A stretch of DNA of 24,796 nt from Alphaproteobacteria bacterium (GCA_021296375.1 JAGWAQ010000004.1:1-24796), one strand, 5' to 3'. Numbered from the stretch's first letter, positions 1 to 8,003 are shown. Notes: generated by a model from the letters alone, not told the origin. Numbers and translations are program-made.

Positions 1-130
1 TCAGCACCTGAGGAGAGACCGCAGAAGACGACGGGCGTTGCAAAAACCGCGGCCGCATCATGGGGGTGACGCTTTCCGTCACTTTTTCCCACAGGCTGCG
101 GTCATCATCATTCAAGTGCTTTTTGGCCAT
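1..130 (-). CDS. Smr/MutS-family (Smr domain) protein, 5' part only
   Basis: Only the first 43 codons are inside the window; the gene runs off the left edge. The start ATG at 130 reads MAKKHLNDDDRSLWEKVTES, which matches the N-terminal segment that precedes the Smr domain in alphaproteobacterial Smr proteins (K..L...D..LW..V...V.P). The catalytic/DNA-binding Smr domain itself would lie outside the window, so nuclease activity cannot be judged here. The start overlaps the 3' end of lutC by 19 bases, which suggests translational coupling and a shared transcript with lutABC. In many alphaproteobacteria an smr gene follows timA and mltA, and the timA-side location here agrees with that. The identification rests on the N-terminal motif and gene context. 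Confidence 0.7.
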   Translation of the reverse strand, partial: MAKKHLNDDDRSLWEKVTESVTPMMRPRFLQRPSSSAVSPQVL

Positions 131-783
131 GGTGACGTCTCATCCACCAGCACGATATGCAGCCGTCGCGGTCCATGGGCGCCAAGCACCATGGTGGCTT
201 CAACATCGGCGGTGCGCGATGGGCCGGTAACAAAATTGACCGCCCTCGGCATGGGGTTTTGGGTTTTATAAGCGCGCAGTTTTTCCCAACAGCCTTCCAT
301 TCCCGCGGAAATATCTTTCTTCGACAGGACAATCACCTCAACATCGGGAACAAAGTTCAGTGTCGTCGGGGTATGGTGACCTGAAATCATCATCACCGTG
401 CCGGTTTCCGCCGCCGCGCCATAAGCCAGGCTAACCCCGACAGTATCAGCGGTGGTGGCGGCGCCAGGGCGCGGGGTAATGGTGGTTTCCTTTGCCCAAT
501 CAAGGCCGGAAAGGATCGGCGCAAGGACAAATTCTTTCGGCAGATTCTGGCCACGCAGCCAATCGGACATAAACCCCGGGACATCCGCGAAACGGTCGAG
601 TTCCGTGACGGTGGCGTATTGCGCAATAGCTTTGTTGATAAAATGCGTGACCATCGCCTTGCCTTTGGTGGCGGCAGATTTCGGCGGCGTCATCCCCCCG
701 GGGTGAGGAGCTTTAAGGCGTCCATCTTGCGCCGCTTTAAGGCGGGCAAAAATTTCAGCGCGATCATTGCGTCCGGTCATCAT
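112..783 (-). CDS. lutC: LUD-domain protein, lactate utilization protein C
   Basis: A 223-residue protein of the LutC/YkgG family. Together with LutA and LutB it forms the iron-sulfur L-lactate dehydrogenase system that oxidises lactate to pyruvate in the cytoplasm. The LUD fold is recognisable from about residue 85 on: the ATTADTVGVSLAYGAAAETGT segment, the SGHHTPTTLNFVPDVEVIV segment and the C-terminal VTGPSRTADVE motif are family hallmarks. No cysteine cluster is present, as expected for LutC. The ATG at 783 is preceded by AAAGGAG at 6-base spacing. It overlaps the end of lutB by 20 bases and its own end overlaps the downstream smr start, so the run is translated as one coupled unit. Function by family; substrate preference is not shown by sequence. 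Confidence 0.88.
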   Translation of the reverse strand: MMTGRNDRAEIFARLKAAQDGRLKAPHPGGMTPPKSAATKGKAMVTHFINKAIAQYATVTELDRFADVPGFMSDWLRGQNLPKEFVLAPILSGLDWAKETTITPRPGAATTADTVGVSLAYGAAAETGTVMMISGHHTPTTLNFVPDVEVIVLSKKDISAGMEGCWEKLRAYKTQNPMPRAVNFVTGPSRTADVEATMVLGAHGPRRLHIVLVDETSPWPKST

Positions 784-2215
784 GATCAGCTCCTTTTATC
801 GGTTGTGTTCTGGCGTGATAGCGGTCAAAGAAACTGCCGCCTTCCGGCGCCACCAGATCGCGGGATTTTGTCCATTCGCCGATCATCGGCATCCATGAAA
901 ACACCCGCCGTTTGCCCGCAAGTCGCGCCAGGGTGCGTGTCATCAATCCTGTCAATTTCCGGTAAAGCCACGGCCGCGACGCCAGCGCTGACCACAAGGA
1001 CAGGGCAACCCGCTGCTTGAGCGGCGTCATTTTCTGTTCGGTCTGCTGTTCGCGCAGATTACGCATCAGTTTCGGCAAGGGAATCCGCATCGGGCAGACT
1101 TCTTCGCATTTCCCGCAGAAGCTGGACGCATTGGGCAGGTCTTTGGCTTGTTCAAGCCCCGCCAGGGATGGCGTCAGCACTTTGCCCATCGGCCCTGAAT
1201 AGACCCAGCCATAAGCATGCCCGCCGATCGAGGCGTAAACCGGGCAATGATTAAGGCAAGCGGAACAGCGGATGCAGCGCAACATTTCGCGTTCGCTTCC
1301 GGCCAGCATTTTGCTCCGCCCATTGTCGACGATCACGACATGAAACGCGTCAGGACCATCAAGATCCCCTTGACGGCGAGGGCCGCTGGACAGGGTTGTG
1401 TACACACTCATTTCCTGGCCCGTGGCGGAACGCGCCAACAGCCGCAGCATCACCCCGGCGTCATCCATGGTGGGGAGGATTTTTTCCATCGACGCGACAA
1501 CGATATGGGTTTTCGCGAGGGTTTGGGTCAAATCCCCGTTGCCTTCATTGGTGACAATAATGGTGGAGCCGGTTTCGGCGATCATGAAATTGGCGCCCGT
1601 GATGCCGGCATCAGCGGCGCCATATTTTTCCCGCAATTCCTGCCGCGCTTCTTCGGTGAGCGCCTCTGCCGTGTCCATTGGCCGATCCGCATCAAGATGG
1701 GTATGGGCCGACTGGAAGGTTTCCTTGATCTGATGCTGCTGAAGATGGGTCGCCGGGGCGATGATATGAGAGGGGCTTTCCCCCCGCAACTGAATGATAT
1801 ATTCCCCGAGGTCTGTTTCCAGTGGCAGAATCCCGTGGTTATCGAGAAACGCGTTCAGCCCCAGTTCTTCCGTCACCATGGATTTGCCTTTGGTGACGGT
1901 TTTGACATCATGCTGGCGGCACAGATCCAGAATAGTTTGGCGGGCGCTGTCTTCATCAGCGCACCAATGGACATGGCCACCATTAGCCACAACATTAGCT
2001 TCAAACTGTTCAAGATAAGTGTCGATATGGTCAAGCGTATGCATCTTGATGGCGATGCCGTGGTCACGCAGGGCGTCAAATTCCGGCAGGCCAGCCACGG
2101 CTTTTGCACGGTTCGGGCGCAACGCCCCCGTCAGCTTGCCCATGGCGCCTTTCAGGTTATCGTCAACAACCGCGGTTTCGACATTGGCTTTGAAATTTTC
2201 AGACGACACTTCCAT
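764..2215 (-). CDS. lutB: Iron-sulfur lactate oxidation protein LutB (LUD domain plus two 4Fe-4S motifs)
   Basis: A 483-residue protein with the usual LutB/YkgF architecture. It has an N-terminal LUD domain (about residues 60-300; note GANFMIAETGSTIIVTNEGN near 208-227), then a ferredoxin-like segment with CxxCxxCxxxC at C314, C317, C320 and C324 and a second CxxCxxxC cluster at C367, C370 and C374 followed by P. The Cys spacing predicts two 4Fe-4S clusters that pass electrons from lactate oxidation. The C-terminal about 90 residues are a helical tail. Its ATG shares one base with the lutA stop (TAATG) and has GAGGAG inside the lutA end, so translation is coupled. Length is normal for the family. 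A long antisense open frame covers it but looks like a codon-bias shadow. Confidence 0.92.
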   Translation of the reverse strand: MEVSSENFKANVETAVVDDNLKGAMGKLTGALRPNRAKAVAGLPEFDALRDHGIAIKMHTLDHIDTYLEQFEANVVANGGHVHWCADEDSARQTILDLCRQHDVKTVTKGKSMVTEELGLNAFLDNHGILPLETDLGEYIIQLRGESPSHIIAPATHLQQHQIKETFQSAHTHLDADRPMDTAEALTEEARQELREKYGAADAGITGANFMIAETGSTIIVTNEGNGDLTQTLAKTHIVVASMEKILPTMDDAGVMLRLLARSATGQEMSVYTTLSSGPRRQGDLDGPDAFHVVIVDNGRSKMLAGSEREMLRCIRCSACLNHCPVYASIGGHAYGWVYSGPMGKVLTPSLAGLEQAKDLPNASSFCGKCEEVCPMRIPLPKLMRNLREQQTEQKMTPLKQRVALSLWSALASRPWLYRKLTGLMTRTLARLAGKRRVFSWMPMIGEWTKSRDLVAPEGGSFFDRYHARTQPIKGADHDDRTQ

Positions 2216-3057
2216 TACCGCGACTCCTCTGTTGAGGGGGCGTCATCCTGACCGCCACCAATCGGCGCGGCGGATAAATCCCCAGCCAGCACTTCAGCAA
2301 CATGACGGACAGCGATATCACTGCCCAGCCGTGAAAGCCGTCCGGCGATATTCATCAAACAGCCCAAATCGCCCGCCACCAGCACATCAGGTTCACGGGC
2401 GCGCACATCTTCCGCCTTGTCATTGACCATGGCGCCGGAAATATCACCATATTTGACAGAGAACGTGCCGCCGAATCCGCAGCAAGTGTCGGCATGGTCA
2501 AGATCCACCACCTCAGCCCCTGTTGCGGCCAATAATTGCCGCGGCTGGTCCTTGACCTTCATCTCCCGCAGGGACGAGCAACTGTCATGATAAGCGACCT
2601 TGCCTTGATAGCGGCCCGGGGGTGACGTCACCCCCATGATATCGACCAGAAATGACGTCAGCTCATGGGTTTTGGCGGCGATTTCCAGCGCTTTTTGCCG
2701 ATGCCGGGGGGGGGCATCATCAGCGAATAAATCGACAAGATGCTTGGACAACATCCCCCCGCATGACCCTGACGGCACAACGACATAATCGCAATCATCA
2801 AAAGCATCCAGAAACGGCGTGGCGACCGCACGGGCGGCGGTGCGATCACCGGAATTCCATGCCGGTTGCCCGCAACAACTCTGCGCCGTGGGGACAATGA
2901 CATCACATCCCGCCGCTTCCAGTAATTCGACAGAAGCCATCCCCGCCGTGGGGCGCATGGCGTCAATCAAACAGGTCACGAACAGCCCGACTTTCGGGGC
3001 TTTCGGTGATGACGGTTTTTTTGGTCTTGCAGGTGTCTTCTGTGTTGCTGCGGGCAT
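2215..3057 (-). CDS. lutA: Lactate utilization protein A, CCG-domain (Fe-S)-binding protein
   Basis: A 280-residue protein of the LutA/GlcF-like CCG family. Two cysteine-rich CCG repeats are visible: CCGQPAWNSG in the first half and DTCCGFGGTF in the second, with additional conserved cysteines in VTCLID, SGSCGGML and YHDSCSSL. These bind a non-cubane or 4Fe-4S cluster in homologues such as heterodisulfide reductase HdrB. The ATG at 3057 is chosen over a TTG two codons upstream because GGAGG lies 6 bases before it. A basic, proline-rich leader of about 20 residues (TQKTPARPKKPSSPKAPK) precedes the domain and is longer than in Bacillus LutA. It follows timA by 29 bases on the same strand and begins the lutABC run. 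No separate promoter is obvious in that short gap. Confidence 0.9.
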   Translation of the reverse strand: MPAATQKTPARPKKPSSPKAPKVGLFVTCLIDAMRPTAGMASVELLEAAGCDVIVPTAQSCCGQPAWNSGDRTAARAVATPFLDAFDDCDYVVVPSGSCGGMLSKHLVDLFADDAPPRHRQKALEIAAKTHELTSFLVDIMGVTSPPGRYQGKVAYHDSCSSLREMKVKDQPRQLLAATGAEVVDLDHADTCCGFGGTFSVKYGDISGAMVNDKAEDVRAREPDVLVAGDLGCLMNIAGRLSRLGSDIAVRHVAEVLAGDLSAAPIGGGQDDAPSTEESR

Positions 3058-3086
3058 CGCCAACCTCCACCGGAAAAATCAATACA

Positions 3087-3719
3087 TCAGGCGTCGAGGG
3101 TTTCGGTTTCCACCAACAGCCAATTCGGGTCCTGGGAGCTGACATCACGTTCAAACGTCCAGCGGTCGATAAAGGTGTCTTCCTTATCGGCATCGCCATC
3201 CAGCAGGGTGCCGTCCTCGGCTTTCAGAAGCCGCTGCTGTTTCGAGCGGAATTCAACGGTAATGGCGGCAACACCATCGGTCAATTTAGCGGCCACCACT
3301 TCAGCAGGGTCAAGGGAGGTGATGTCAATCGACAGGGTTTCCCCGGCTTTCTGGCGTTGGCGAATCGCTTCGGCGAATCCGGCGTTCATCTCATAACCCA
3401 GAAGTGGCTTCAGGGTTTCGATATCCCCTTCGGCAAAAGACGACAATATCATCCGATAGGCCGAGGACGCGCCCTGCACAAATTCAGGTTCGCTGAAATA
3501 CGGGTCTGCCATCTGGACTGCGGAAATCCCCTCGCCATTCATGGAAGAGGCGGGGCGAGTGTCCATTTCCGCTTTGGTGATTTTTTCAACCGCTTCGGGA
3601 TCACGGGTGTATTCCTGTTCAAAACCTGTTCGCTTGCCCAGAACTGAGCGCAAACGAAGGCCAAGAAAAATAGCAATCACGGCTAAAATCAAAATATCAA
3701 AGGGCAGTCCATCGGACAT
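3087..3719 (-). CDS. timA: Tim44-domain (TimA-like) membrane-associated protein
   Basis: A 210-residue protein with one N-terminal hydrophobic segment (FDILILAVIAIFLGLRL, about residues 7-23), a charged linker and a C-terminal Tim44-like domain (about 75-205, with FVQGASSAYRMILSSFAEGD and the closing WTFERD...PNWLLVET pattern). Alphaproteobacterial TimA is a homologue of mitochondrial Tim44 and is thought to act at the inner membrane; its bacterial role is not firmly established. The ATG at 3719 is preferred over upstream ATG/TTG codons because AAAGGA lies 7-8 bases before it and the family normally begins just ahead of the hydrophobic segment. It diverges from fxsA-secB, a usual alphaproteobacterial arrangement, and heads a co-directional run with lutABC and smr. 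Confidence 0.88.
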   Translation of the reverse strand: MSDGLPFDILILAVIAIFLGLRLRSVLGKRTGFEQEYTRDPEAVEKITKAEMDTRPASSMNGEGISAVQMADPYFSEPEFVQGASSAYRMILSSFAEGDIETLKPLLGYEMNAGFAEAIRQRQKAGETLSIDITSLDPAEVVAAKLTDGVAAITVEFRSKQQRLLKAEDGTLLDGDADKEDTFIDRWTFERDVSSQDPNWLLVETETLDA

Positions 3720-3937
3720 TTCGGGATCCTTTTCAGCAGGTGGTGATGACATCAATATTAACGCAGATTATCGTCAACACGCCTGATCATCATCATAATT
3801 TTTTCAGCCATTATACATAATTGTTTGGCGCGTTCTCAAAAACTATTTCGACGCACCTTTAATAATCCATAACGACGTCTTACATAAGACATAGTAATCT
3901 TATGCCTATCTGCAAGGATCATGGAAGAGGTGATCAC

Positions 3938-4462
3938 GTGTTCGGACTAATCAGTTTGGCGCTATTAATCGGATTGATCTGGCTTGAAGTCATTGTCTTC
4001 GGCCTGGTTGGTGGTGAAATCGGGGTGGCATTGACCATTATCGGGGTGTTTGTCACCGCCGCTATTGGCATTCGCCTGTTCCGCATTTCCGGCCTCAACA
4101 CCATGAAACGCATGGCTGAAGCTTCGGCCAAAGGCTTGCCTCCTGTCATGGAGGTTGCCGATGGTGTCGCGATTGTTATCGCGGCGATAATACTTCTAAA
4201 TCCCGGGTATGCACCTGATGCCGCGGGATTCATGATCTTCATCCCTGGGTTGCGGACAGCGATCGTAGTGAGTTTATTTGTGTTGATCAGCAAATTTGCC
4301 CCAGCCCTTAAAACCGGGAGTCGTTTTCAGTTTTCGCATCATGATTTACACAACCCTCATCAAGGGAACGGGCCTGCTGATCACCACGCCCCTGATGAAC
4401 ACTCGCTCGACGATGGAGCGTCTCATGTCACCATCGAAGGTCAATATAAACGTGAAGACTAG
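3938..4462 (+). CDS. fxsA: FxsA-family membrane protein
   Basis: A 174-residue integral membrane protein. FxsA in E. coli is a cytoplasmic membrane protein whose overproduction relieves phage T7 exclusion by F plasmid PifA; its normal function is unknown. Family features visible are LLIGLIWLEVIVFGLVGGEIG near the start, the amphipathic GIRLFRISGLNTMKRM stretch, LPPVMEVADGVAIVIAAIILLNPG and PGLRTAIV. There are about four hydrophobic segments, followed by a hydrophilic His/Asp-rich tail from about residue 130. I chose GTG at 3938 because GGAAGAGGTG sits just upstream and the protein then begins with the hydrophobic segment; an in-frame ATG at 3902 would add 12 polar residues and lacks a ribosome-binding site. 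The gene is followed by secB after 26 bases, probably in one transcript. Confidence 0.85.
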   Translation: MFGLISLALLIGLIWLEVIVFGLVGGEIGVALTIIGVFVTAAIGIRLFRISGLNTMKRMAEASAKGLPPVMEVADGVAIVIAAIILLNPGYAPDAAGFMIFIPGLRTAIVVSLFVLISKFAPALKTGSRFQFSHHDLHNPHQGNGPADHHAPDEHSLDDGASHVTIEGQYKRED

Positions 4463-4488
4463 GCTCTTCATTCATCAAGGAGGCCACC

Positions 4489-5028
4489 ATGGCTGAAAAA
4501 AAGAAAACTGCGACGAAAAAAGCACCAACAAAAACCTCTCAGGGGGACAATAACGCGGACAACAAGGCAGGCACAGAAGTGCCCAGCAACAACCCGCAAC
4601 TGGTGATTCACACGCAGTATGTTAAAGACTTTTCATTTGAAAACCCCAACTCACCGCAGGTGTTGATGGATAATGAAGGGCAACCTGAAATTGAAATCAA
4701 CGTCAATGTGACCGCGAACCCTCAGGGGGAACAACGTCTGTTTGAGGTGGTGCTGTCGATCCGCGCCACGGCCAAACGAAACGGCAAGGATATGTTCATC
4801 GCTGAACTGGCCTATGCCGCCATTATGTCGGTGAATGAAACGGTTGATGAAAAAGCCCTGCACCCCATTGTTCTGATCGAAGGCCCGCGCCTGATCTTCC
4901 CGTTTGCACGGGCGATCTTGTCCGAAGCCACCCAGAACGGCGGGTTCATGCCGCTGAATATCCAGCCTATTGATTTTGTCCGCGTCTATCAGAACGGCAT
5001 ACAGAATCAAACCCAGGGCAACGCCTGA
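4489..5028 (+). CDS. secB: Protein-export chaperone SecB
   Basis: A 179-residue SecB. The tetrameric cytoplasmic chaperone holds preproteins unfolded and delivers them to SecA. The SecB core starts at about residue 34 with QLVIHTQYVKDFSFENPNSP, continues through the IEINVNV beta strand and ends with GFMPLNIQPIDFVRVYQ, all diagnostic. The first about 33 residues are a Lys/Thr/Asn-rich low-complexity extension that E. coli SecB lacks. The ATG is preceded by a strong AAGGAGG. The gene ends 30 bases before a perfect 12-bp-stem terminator. The neighbourhood with fxsA, timA and dnaQ-coaE is the common alphaproteobacterial one. Confidence 0.96.
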   Translation: MAEKKKTATKKAPTKTSQGDNNADNKAGTEVPSNNPQLVIHTQYVKDFSFENPNSPQVLMDNEGQPEIEINVNVTANPQGEQRLFEVVLSIRATAKRNGKDMFIAELAYAAIMSVNETVDEKALHPIVLIEGPRLIFPFARAILSEATQNGGFMPLNIQPIDFVRVYQNGIQNQTQGNA

Positions 5029-5057
5029 TCACGTCAGGACCACCCCTTCCATCACAT

Positions 5058-5090
5058 AAAGATTGAGGATCTTCCTCAATCTTTTTTTTT
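5058..5090 (+). terminator. Intrinsic terminator of the fxsA-secB transcript
   Basis: A perfect 12-bp inverted repeat (AAAGATTGAGGA / TCCTCAATCTTT) with a 3-base loop is followed at once by an uninterrupted T-run to 5090. Four further T-runs of 8, 7, 7 and 6 continue to 5136. On the minus strand only three T follow the stem, so it should work mainly for secB rather than for dnaQ coming from the other side. Confidence 0.9.
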
Positions 5091-5134
5091 GGCTTTTTTT
5101 TGGTTTTTTTGGGAGGCTTTTTTTGGGGGCTTTT

Positions 5135-5842
5135 TTATTGCGGGGAAATTTTTCGCCACATGGGGTCCTTCAGGCTGTCCACGAAAGCCTGATGGGCCTT
5201 TTTTTCCTCGTCGCTGGCGTCATGAGGACGTTTTTCATAAACCGTGGGCCCGGCGGTTGGGGTCGATGTCGCGGCCACCGCTTGCCCTCCGCCGTCGTTT
5301 GTGGGCGTTACCGAAAGCGTCAACCCCGGCTGTTTGCCGCCAATCAGTTCAATGTAAACATCGGCCAACAAATCGGTGTCGATCATCGCGCCATGCAGAT
5401 CACGGTGGGAATTGTCGATCTGGAAACGTCGGCACAGCGCGTCAAGGCTGGCGGGACTTCCGGGGAATTTCCGCCGCGCCATGATCAAGGTATCGGTGGC
5501 GCGATCAGCGGGCAGAGGGTCTTTGCCGCAGCGCGTTAATTCGGCGTTGATGAACCCCATATCAAAAGGCGCGTTGTGAATAACCAGTTGCGATTCGCCG
5601 ATAAATTCCAGAAACCCGTCCACCAGCTCGGCAAACACCTTTTCCTGGGCGACCTTCTCATCGGTGATGCCGTGAACCGCCATGGCGTCGGGGTCAATCG
5701 GGCGTTCGGGGTTAATATAGACATGGTAGGTCTGGCCTGTCGGAACGTGATTGACCATCTCAAGCGCGCCAATCTCGATAATGCGGTGGCCATCCGCCGG
5801 GCTTAAGCCTGTCGTTTCGGTATCAAGTACAATCTCACGCAT
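5135..5842 (-). CDS. dnaQ: DNA polymerase III epsilon subunit (3'-5' proofreading exonuclease)
   Basis: A 235-residue DnaQ. The exonuclease motifs are in order: ExoI DTETTG at residues 7-12 (D7 and E9 bind metal), ExoII around HNAPFDMGFINAEL with its Asp, and ExoIII HGAMIDTDLLADVYIEL with the catalytic His and Asp. LDALCRRFQIDNS is also typical. The C-terminal part after about residue 185 is a Thr/Pro/Gly-rich linker, as in epsilon subunits that contact the alpha subunit. The ATG at 5842 has GAGAGGAC upstream and overlaps the coaE stop by 8 bases; the longer in-frame extension to 5881 is a coaE shadow. It is the last gene of ppsR-maf-coaE-dnaQ. After its TAA the same frame stays open and lysine-rich (see findings). 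Confidence 0.95.
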   Translation of the reverse strand: MREIVLDTETTGLSPADGHRIIEIGALEMVNHVPTGQTYHVYINPERPIDPDAMAVHGITDEKVAQEKVFAELVDGFLEFIGESQLVIHNAPFDMGFINAELTRCGKDPLPADRATDTLIMARRKFPGSPASLDALCRRFQIDNSHRDLHGAMIDTDLLADVYIELIGGKQPGLTLSVTPTNDGGGQAVAATSTPTAGPTVYEKRPHDASDEEKKAHQAFVDSLKDPMWRKISPQ

Positions 5843-6437
5843 GGGATGTCCTCTCAAGCTGGCGCAGATTCCGCTGAACATAAAACCGGCTGGTGGTTTT
5901 GCCGTAATCGGTGGGAACGATAAAATCGGCTTTATCGCGTTTCATCGCATCGGGCATTTGCAGCTCAAGGATAGCATCAAGACGTTCAGCTGTCATGCCG
6001 CCCCGCGCCAGGGCGCGCTGGCGCTGCAGAAATGCACTGGCGGAAGCCACCACCGTGTAATCGCAATCTTTCTCGCCACCGGTTTCAAACAACAACGGCA
6101 CATCCAGCCCGACACAAAAGGCCCCTTCATCTCGGTGACGGCTCAGCCAATCGTCACGCTCAAGACGGACGAGAGGGTGCAAAATCTGCTCAAGCTGCTG
6201 GCGTTTCTCGCCATCGCTGAACACCAGTTTCCCCAAAGCGGGGCGGTCAATTCCGCCATCTTCGCGACGGGATTGTGGGAACGCCTCCCCGACAGGGACC
6301 GCCGCCATGCCGCCCGGTTCCATCAATTCATGAACAGCCTTGTCGGCGTCATGAACGGCCACCCCCTCATCACGAAACAATTGCGCCATGGTGGATTTGC
6401 CCATGGCGATCGAGCCTGTTAACCCAAGAATAATCAT
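5835..6437 (-). CDS. coaE: Dephospho-CoA kinase
   Basis: A 200-residue CoaE that phosphorylates the 3'-hydroxyl of dephospho-CoA, the last step of coenzyme A synthesis. The Walker A loop is GSIAMGKS (residues 8-15), followed by VHDADKAVHEL, the conserved DAD region. GLDVPLLFETGGEKDCDYTVVASA is the family's LxxPLLFE motif, and the CoA-side segment MPDAMKRDKADFIVPTDYG matches the usual KxxxADxVI pattern. The ATG at 6437 shares its A with the maf TGA (TGATG), so a GTG one codon upstream is less likely. In many alphaproteobacteria aroE lies between maf and coaE; here the two genes abut and aroE is missing from this spot. Confidence 0.95.
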   Translation of the reverse strand: MIILGLTGSIAMGKSTMAQLFRDEGVAVHDADKAVHELMEPGGMAAVPVGEAFPQSRREDGGIDRPALGKLVFSDGEKRQQLEQILHPLVRLERDDWLSRHRDEGAFCVGLDVPLLFETGGEKDCDYTVVASASAFLQRQRALARGGMTAERLDAILELQMPDAMKRDKADFIVPTDYGKTTSRFYVQRNLRQLERTSHA

Positions 6438-7063
6438 CACAACTGTTCTTTCATCGCCAGTTCATGCCCCCGCAGAAACGCCAGTAAATGCAAAAGCGGC
6501 AGGCCAAGCACCGAATAAGGGCATCCTTTAATGGCACTGATGATCTGCGCCCCCAGGCCTTCGATCATATAGACCCCGGGGGTGACGTAAATATCCGCCC
6601 CCATGGCGGTGATGTAATCCGTGATGTCATCATTACTCAATGACCTGATCGAAACTTCAGGGCTTTCAACCTGATGCCAGATCCGCTGGCCATGCTGATA
6701 GACCACCGCCGCCGTCACCAATTGATGGGTCTGGCCTGACAACACCCGCAATGTTTCAGCCGCATCTTGTTTTGTTTCAGGTTTTGAAAACCACCGGTCG
6801 CCGCAAACCAGCAACTGGTCAGAGCCAAGGACAAACGCATCAGGCTCAAGCGCGCTGATCTTGCGGGCTTTCATTTCAGCGATCATGGTGGCGGCATCGG
6901 CGGCGGACATGTTTTCAGCGCGGGCGGCGGCTTTCAGGGCATCTTCATCGACCGCGGCCGGAATAGCCGTGAAATCAAGCCCGGCCCCCGACAACATCTG
7001 TTGCCGCGAGGCACTGGCCGACGCCAGAACAAGGTGAGTGTTTGGTAATGAATAAACAGCCAT
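6437..7063 (-). CDS. maf: Maf-family nucleoside triphosphate pyrophosphatase (YceF-like)
   Basis: A 208-residue Maf/HAM1-like pyrophosphatase that hydrolyses non-canonical or modified nucleotides to monophosphates. The N-terminal LVLASASASRQQML is the signature substrate-binding S-A-S-x-x-R loop, and the catalytic region reads VLGSDQLL. The GSDQ form is that of the YceF subgroup (7-methyl-GTP specific in E. coli), whereas the YhdE/dTTPase subgroup has ADT; that subgroup call is inference. The ATG at 7063 is used because it starts right before the family N-terminus and is preceded by GAGGGTGGACGGGA; upstream in-frame codons are inside ppsR. It starts 13 bases after the ppsR stop and overlaps coaE by one base, so it belongs to the same operon. 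Confidence 0.92.
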   Translation of the reverse strand: MAVYSLPNTHLVLASASASRQQMLSGAGLDFTAIPAAVDEDALKAAARAENMSAADAATMIAEMKARKISALEPDAFVLGSDQLLVCGDRWFSKPETKQDAAETLRVLSGQTHQLVTAAVVYQHGQRIWHQVESPEVSIRSLSNDDITDYITAMGADIYVTPGVYMIEGLGAQIISAIKGCPYSVLGLPLLHLLAFLRGHELAMKEQL

Positions 7064-7076
7064 ATCCCGTCCACCC

Positions 7077-7928
7077 TCAGTGATTGCCGTGAGCTTTACC
7101 ATCTTTGTCTTCAAGCCACCGGCTGTGGAGATTGATGATGGCGGCGGCGGTTTCTTCCACCGATCGGCGGGTGACATCAATCACCGGCCATTTATGCTGG
7201 TTGAACAGGCGGCGGGCATTGGCGACTTCTTCGGCGATATTTTCAAGGTCAGCGTAATCACTGTTTTCATGCTCGTTCATGGCGACAAGACGGTTTCGCC
7301 TGATCTGCGCCAGGCTGCGGGCGTCCTTGATCAACCCCACCACCAACAGGTTTTCGTGAGGAATATCATCAAGCGGCATGGCCACCCCCGGCACCAGCGG
7401 ATAATTGGCGACTTTATAGCCGCGGTGGGACAGGTAAATCGAGGTCGGTGTTTTCGATGAACGCGATACCCCGACAATCAGGATATCAGCACTGCCGACG
7501 GTGTTCAGCCCCTGCCCGTCATCATGCTGCATGGTAAAATCAAGCGCTTCCATGCGATCAAAATAGGCGCGGTCCATGCGGTGCTGGCCACCGACAATGC
7601 CGGTTTCAGGTTTGCCCAGCACTTTCGACAATGTATGCACGACATGGTCCAGCACTGATACCGACAGGACATTATGGCGGGCGCAAATCGCCTCCATTTT
7701 TTCGCGTATGTCGCGGTCAGCAAGGCTGAACAACGCGACGCCGCCGTGTTTTTGCATCGCGTTTTCGATCGCCACCAGATGTTCAGCTGTACGAACAAGG
7801 GTCCAGACATGCTCGATCACCTGCACATGCTGAAACTGCGCGATGCCGGCACGGCCCAATTGGTGCGTCGTTTCACCTGTTGCATCTGAAACAAGATGAA
7901 GGTGTAATTTGCGCAATGTTTTGGCCAT
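7077..7928 (-). CDS. ppsR: Pyruvate phosphate dikinase / PEP synthase regulatory protein (bifunctional kinase-pyrophosphorylase, DUF299)
   Basis: A 283-residue DUF299 protein. The family phosphorylates (ADP-dependent) and dephosphorylates (phosphate-dependent) a threonine of PEP synthase or pyruvate phosphate dikinase, controlling gluconeogenic flux. The P-loop-like GVSRSSKT is at residues 153-160. The N-terminal LHLHLVSDATGET and the central VALFSLAD.DIR segments are typical, as is the C-terminal KWPVIDVTRRSVEETAA. The ATG at 7928 follows AAAGACAT and gives the normal length; the upstream extension to 8015 runs into the origin and has no support. This gene flanks oriC opposite hemE, the arrangement known from Caulobacter and Rickettsia. 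It leads the leftward ppsR-maf-coaE-dnaQ operon, so its promoter must lie within the origin region. Confidence 0.94.
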   Translation of the reverse strand: MAKTLRKLHLHLVSDATGETTHQLGRAGIAQFQHVQVIEHVWTLVRTAEHLVAIENAMQKHGGVALFSLADRDIREKMEAICARHNVLSVSVLDHVVHTLSKVLGKPETGIVGGQHRMDRAYFDRMEALDFTMQHDDGQGLNTVGSADILIVGVSRSSKTPTSIYLSHRGYKVANYPLVPGVAMPLDDIPHENLLVVGLIKDARSLAQIRRNRLVAMNEHENSDYADLENIAEEVANARRLFNQHKWPVIDVTRRSVEETAAAIINLHSRWLEDKDGKAHGNH

Positions 7929-8003
7929 ATGTCTTTGCCTTTGCCCTGTTTTGGCTTTTGCTTCATTCCCGCAGGCTGCCCGCGCCCAACGCCGCGGATA
8001 AAC

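Noticed and set aside
1217..2251. 344-codon open frame antisense to lutB
   Set aside because: Lies fully opposite a well-recognised LutB; no ribosome-binding site or domain. Explained by low stop frequency opposite GC-rich codons.
2652..2966. Overlapping small frames on both strands within lutA
   Set aside because: All lie inside a conserved CCG-domain gene and show no family features.
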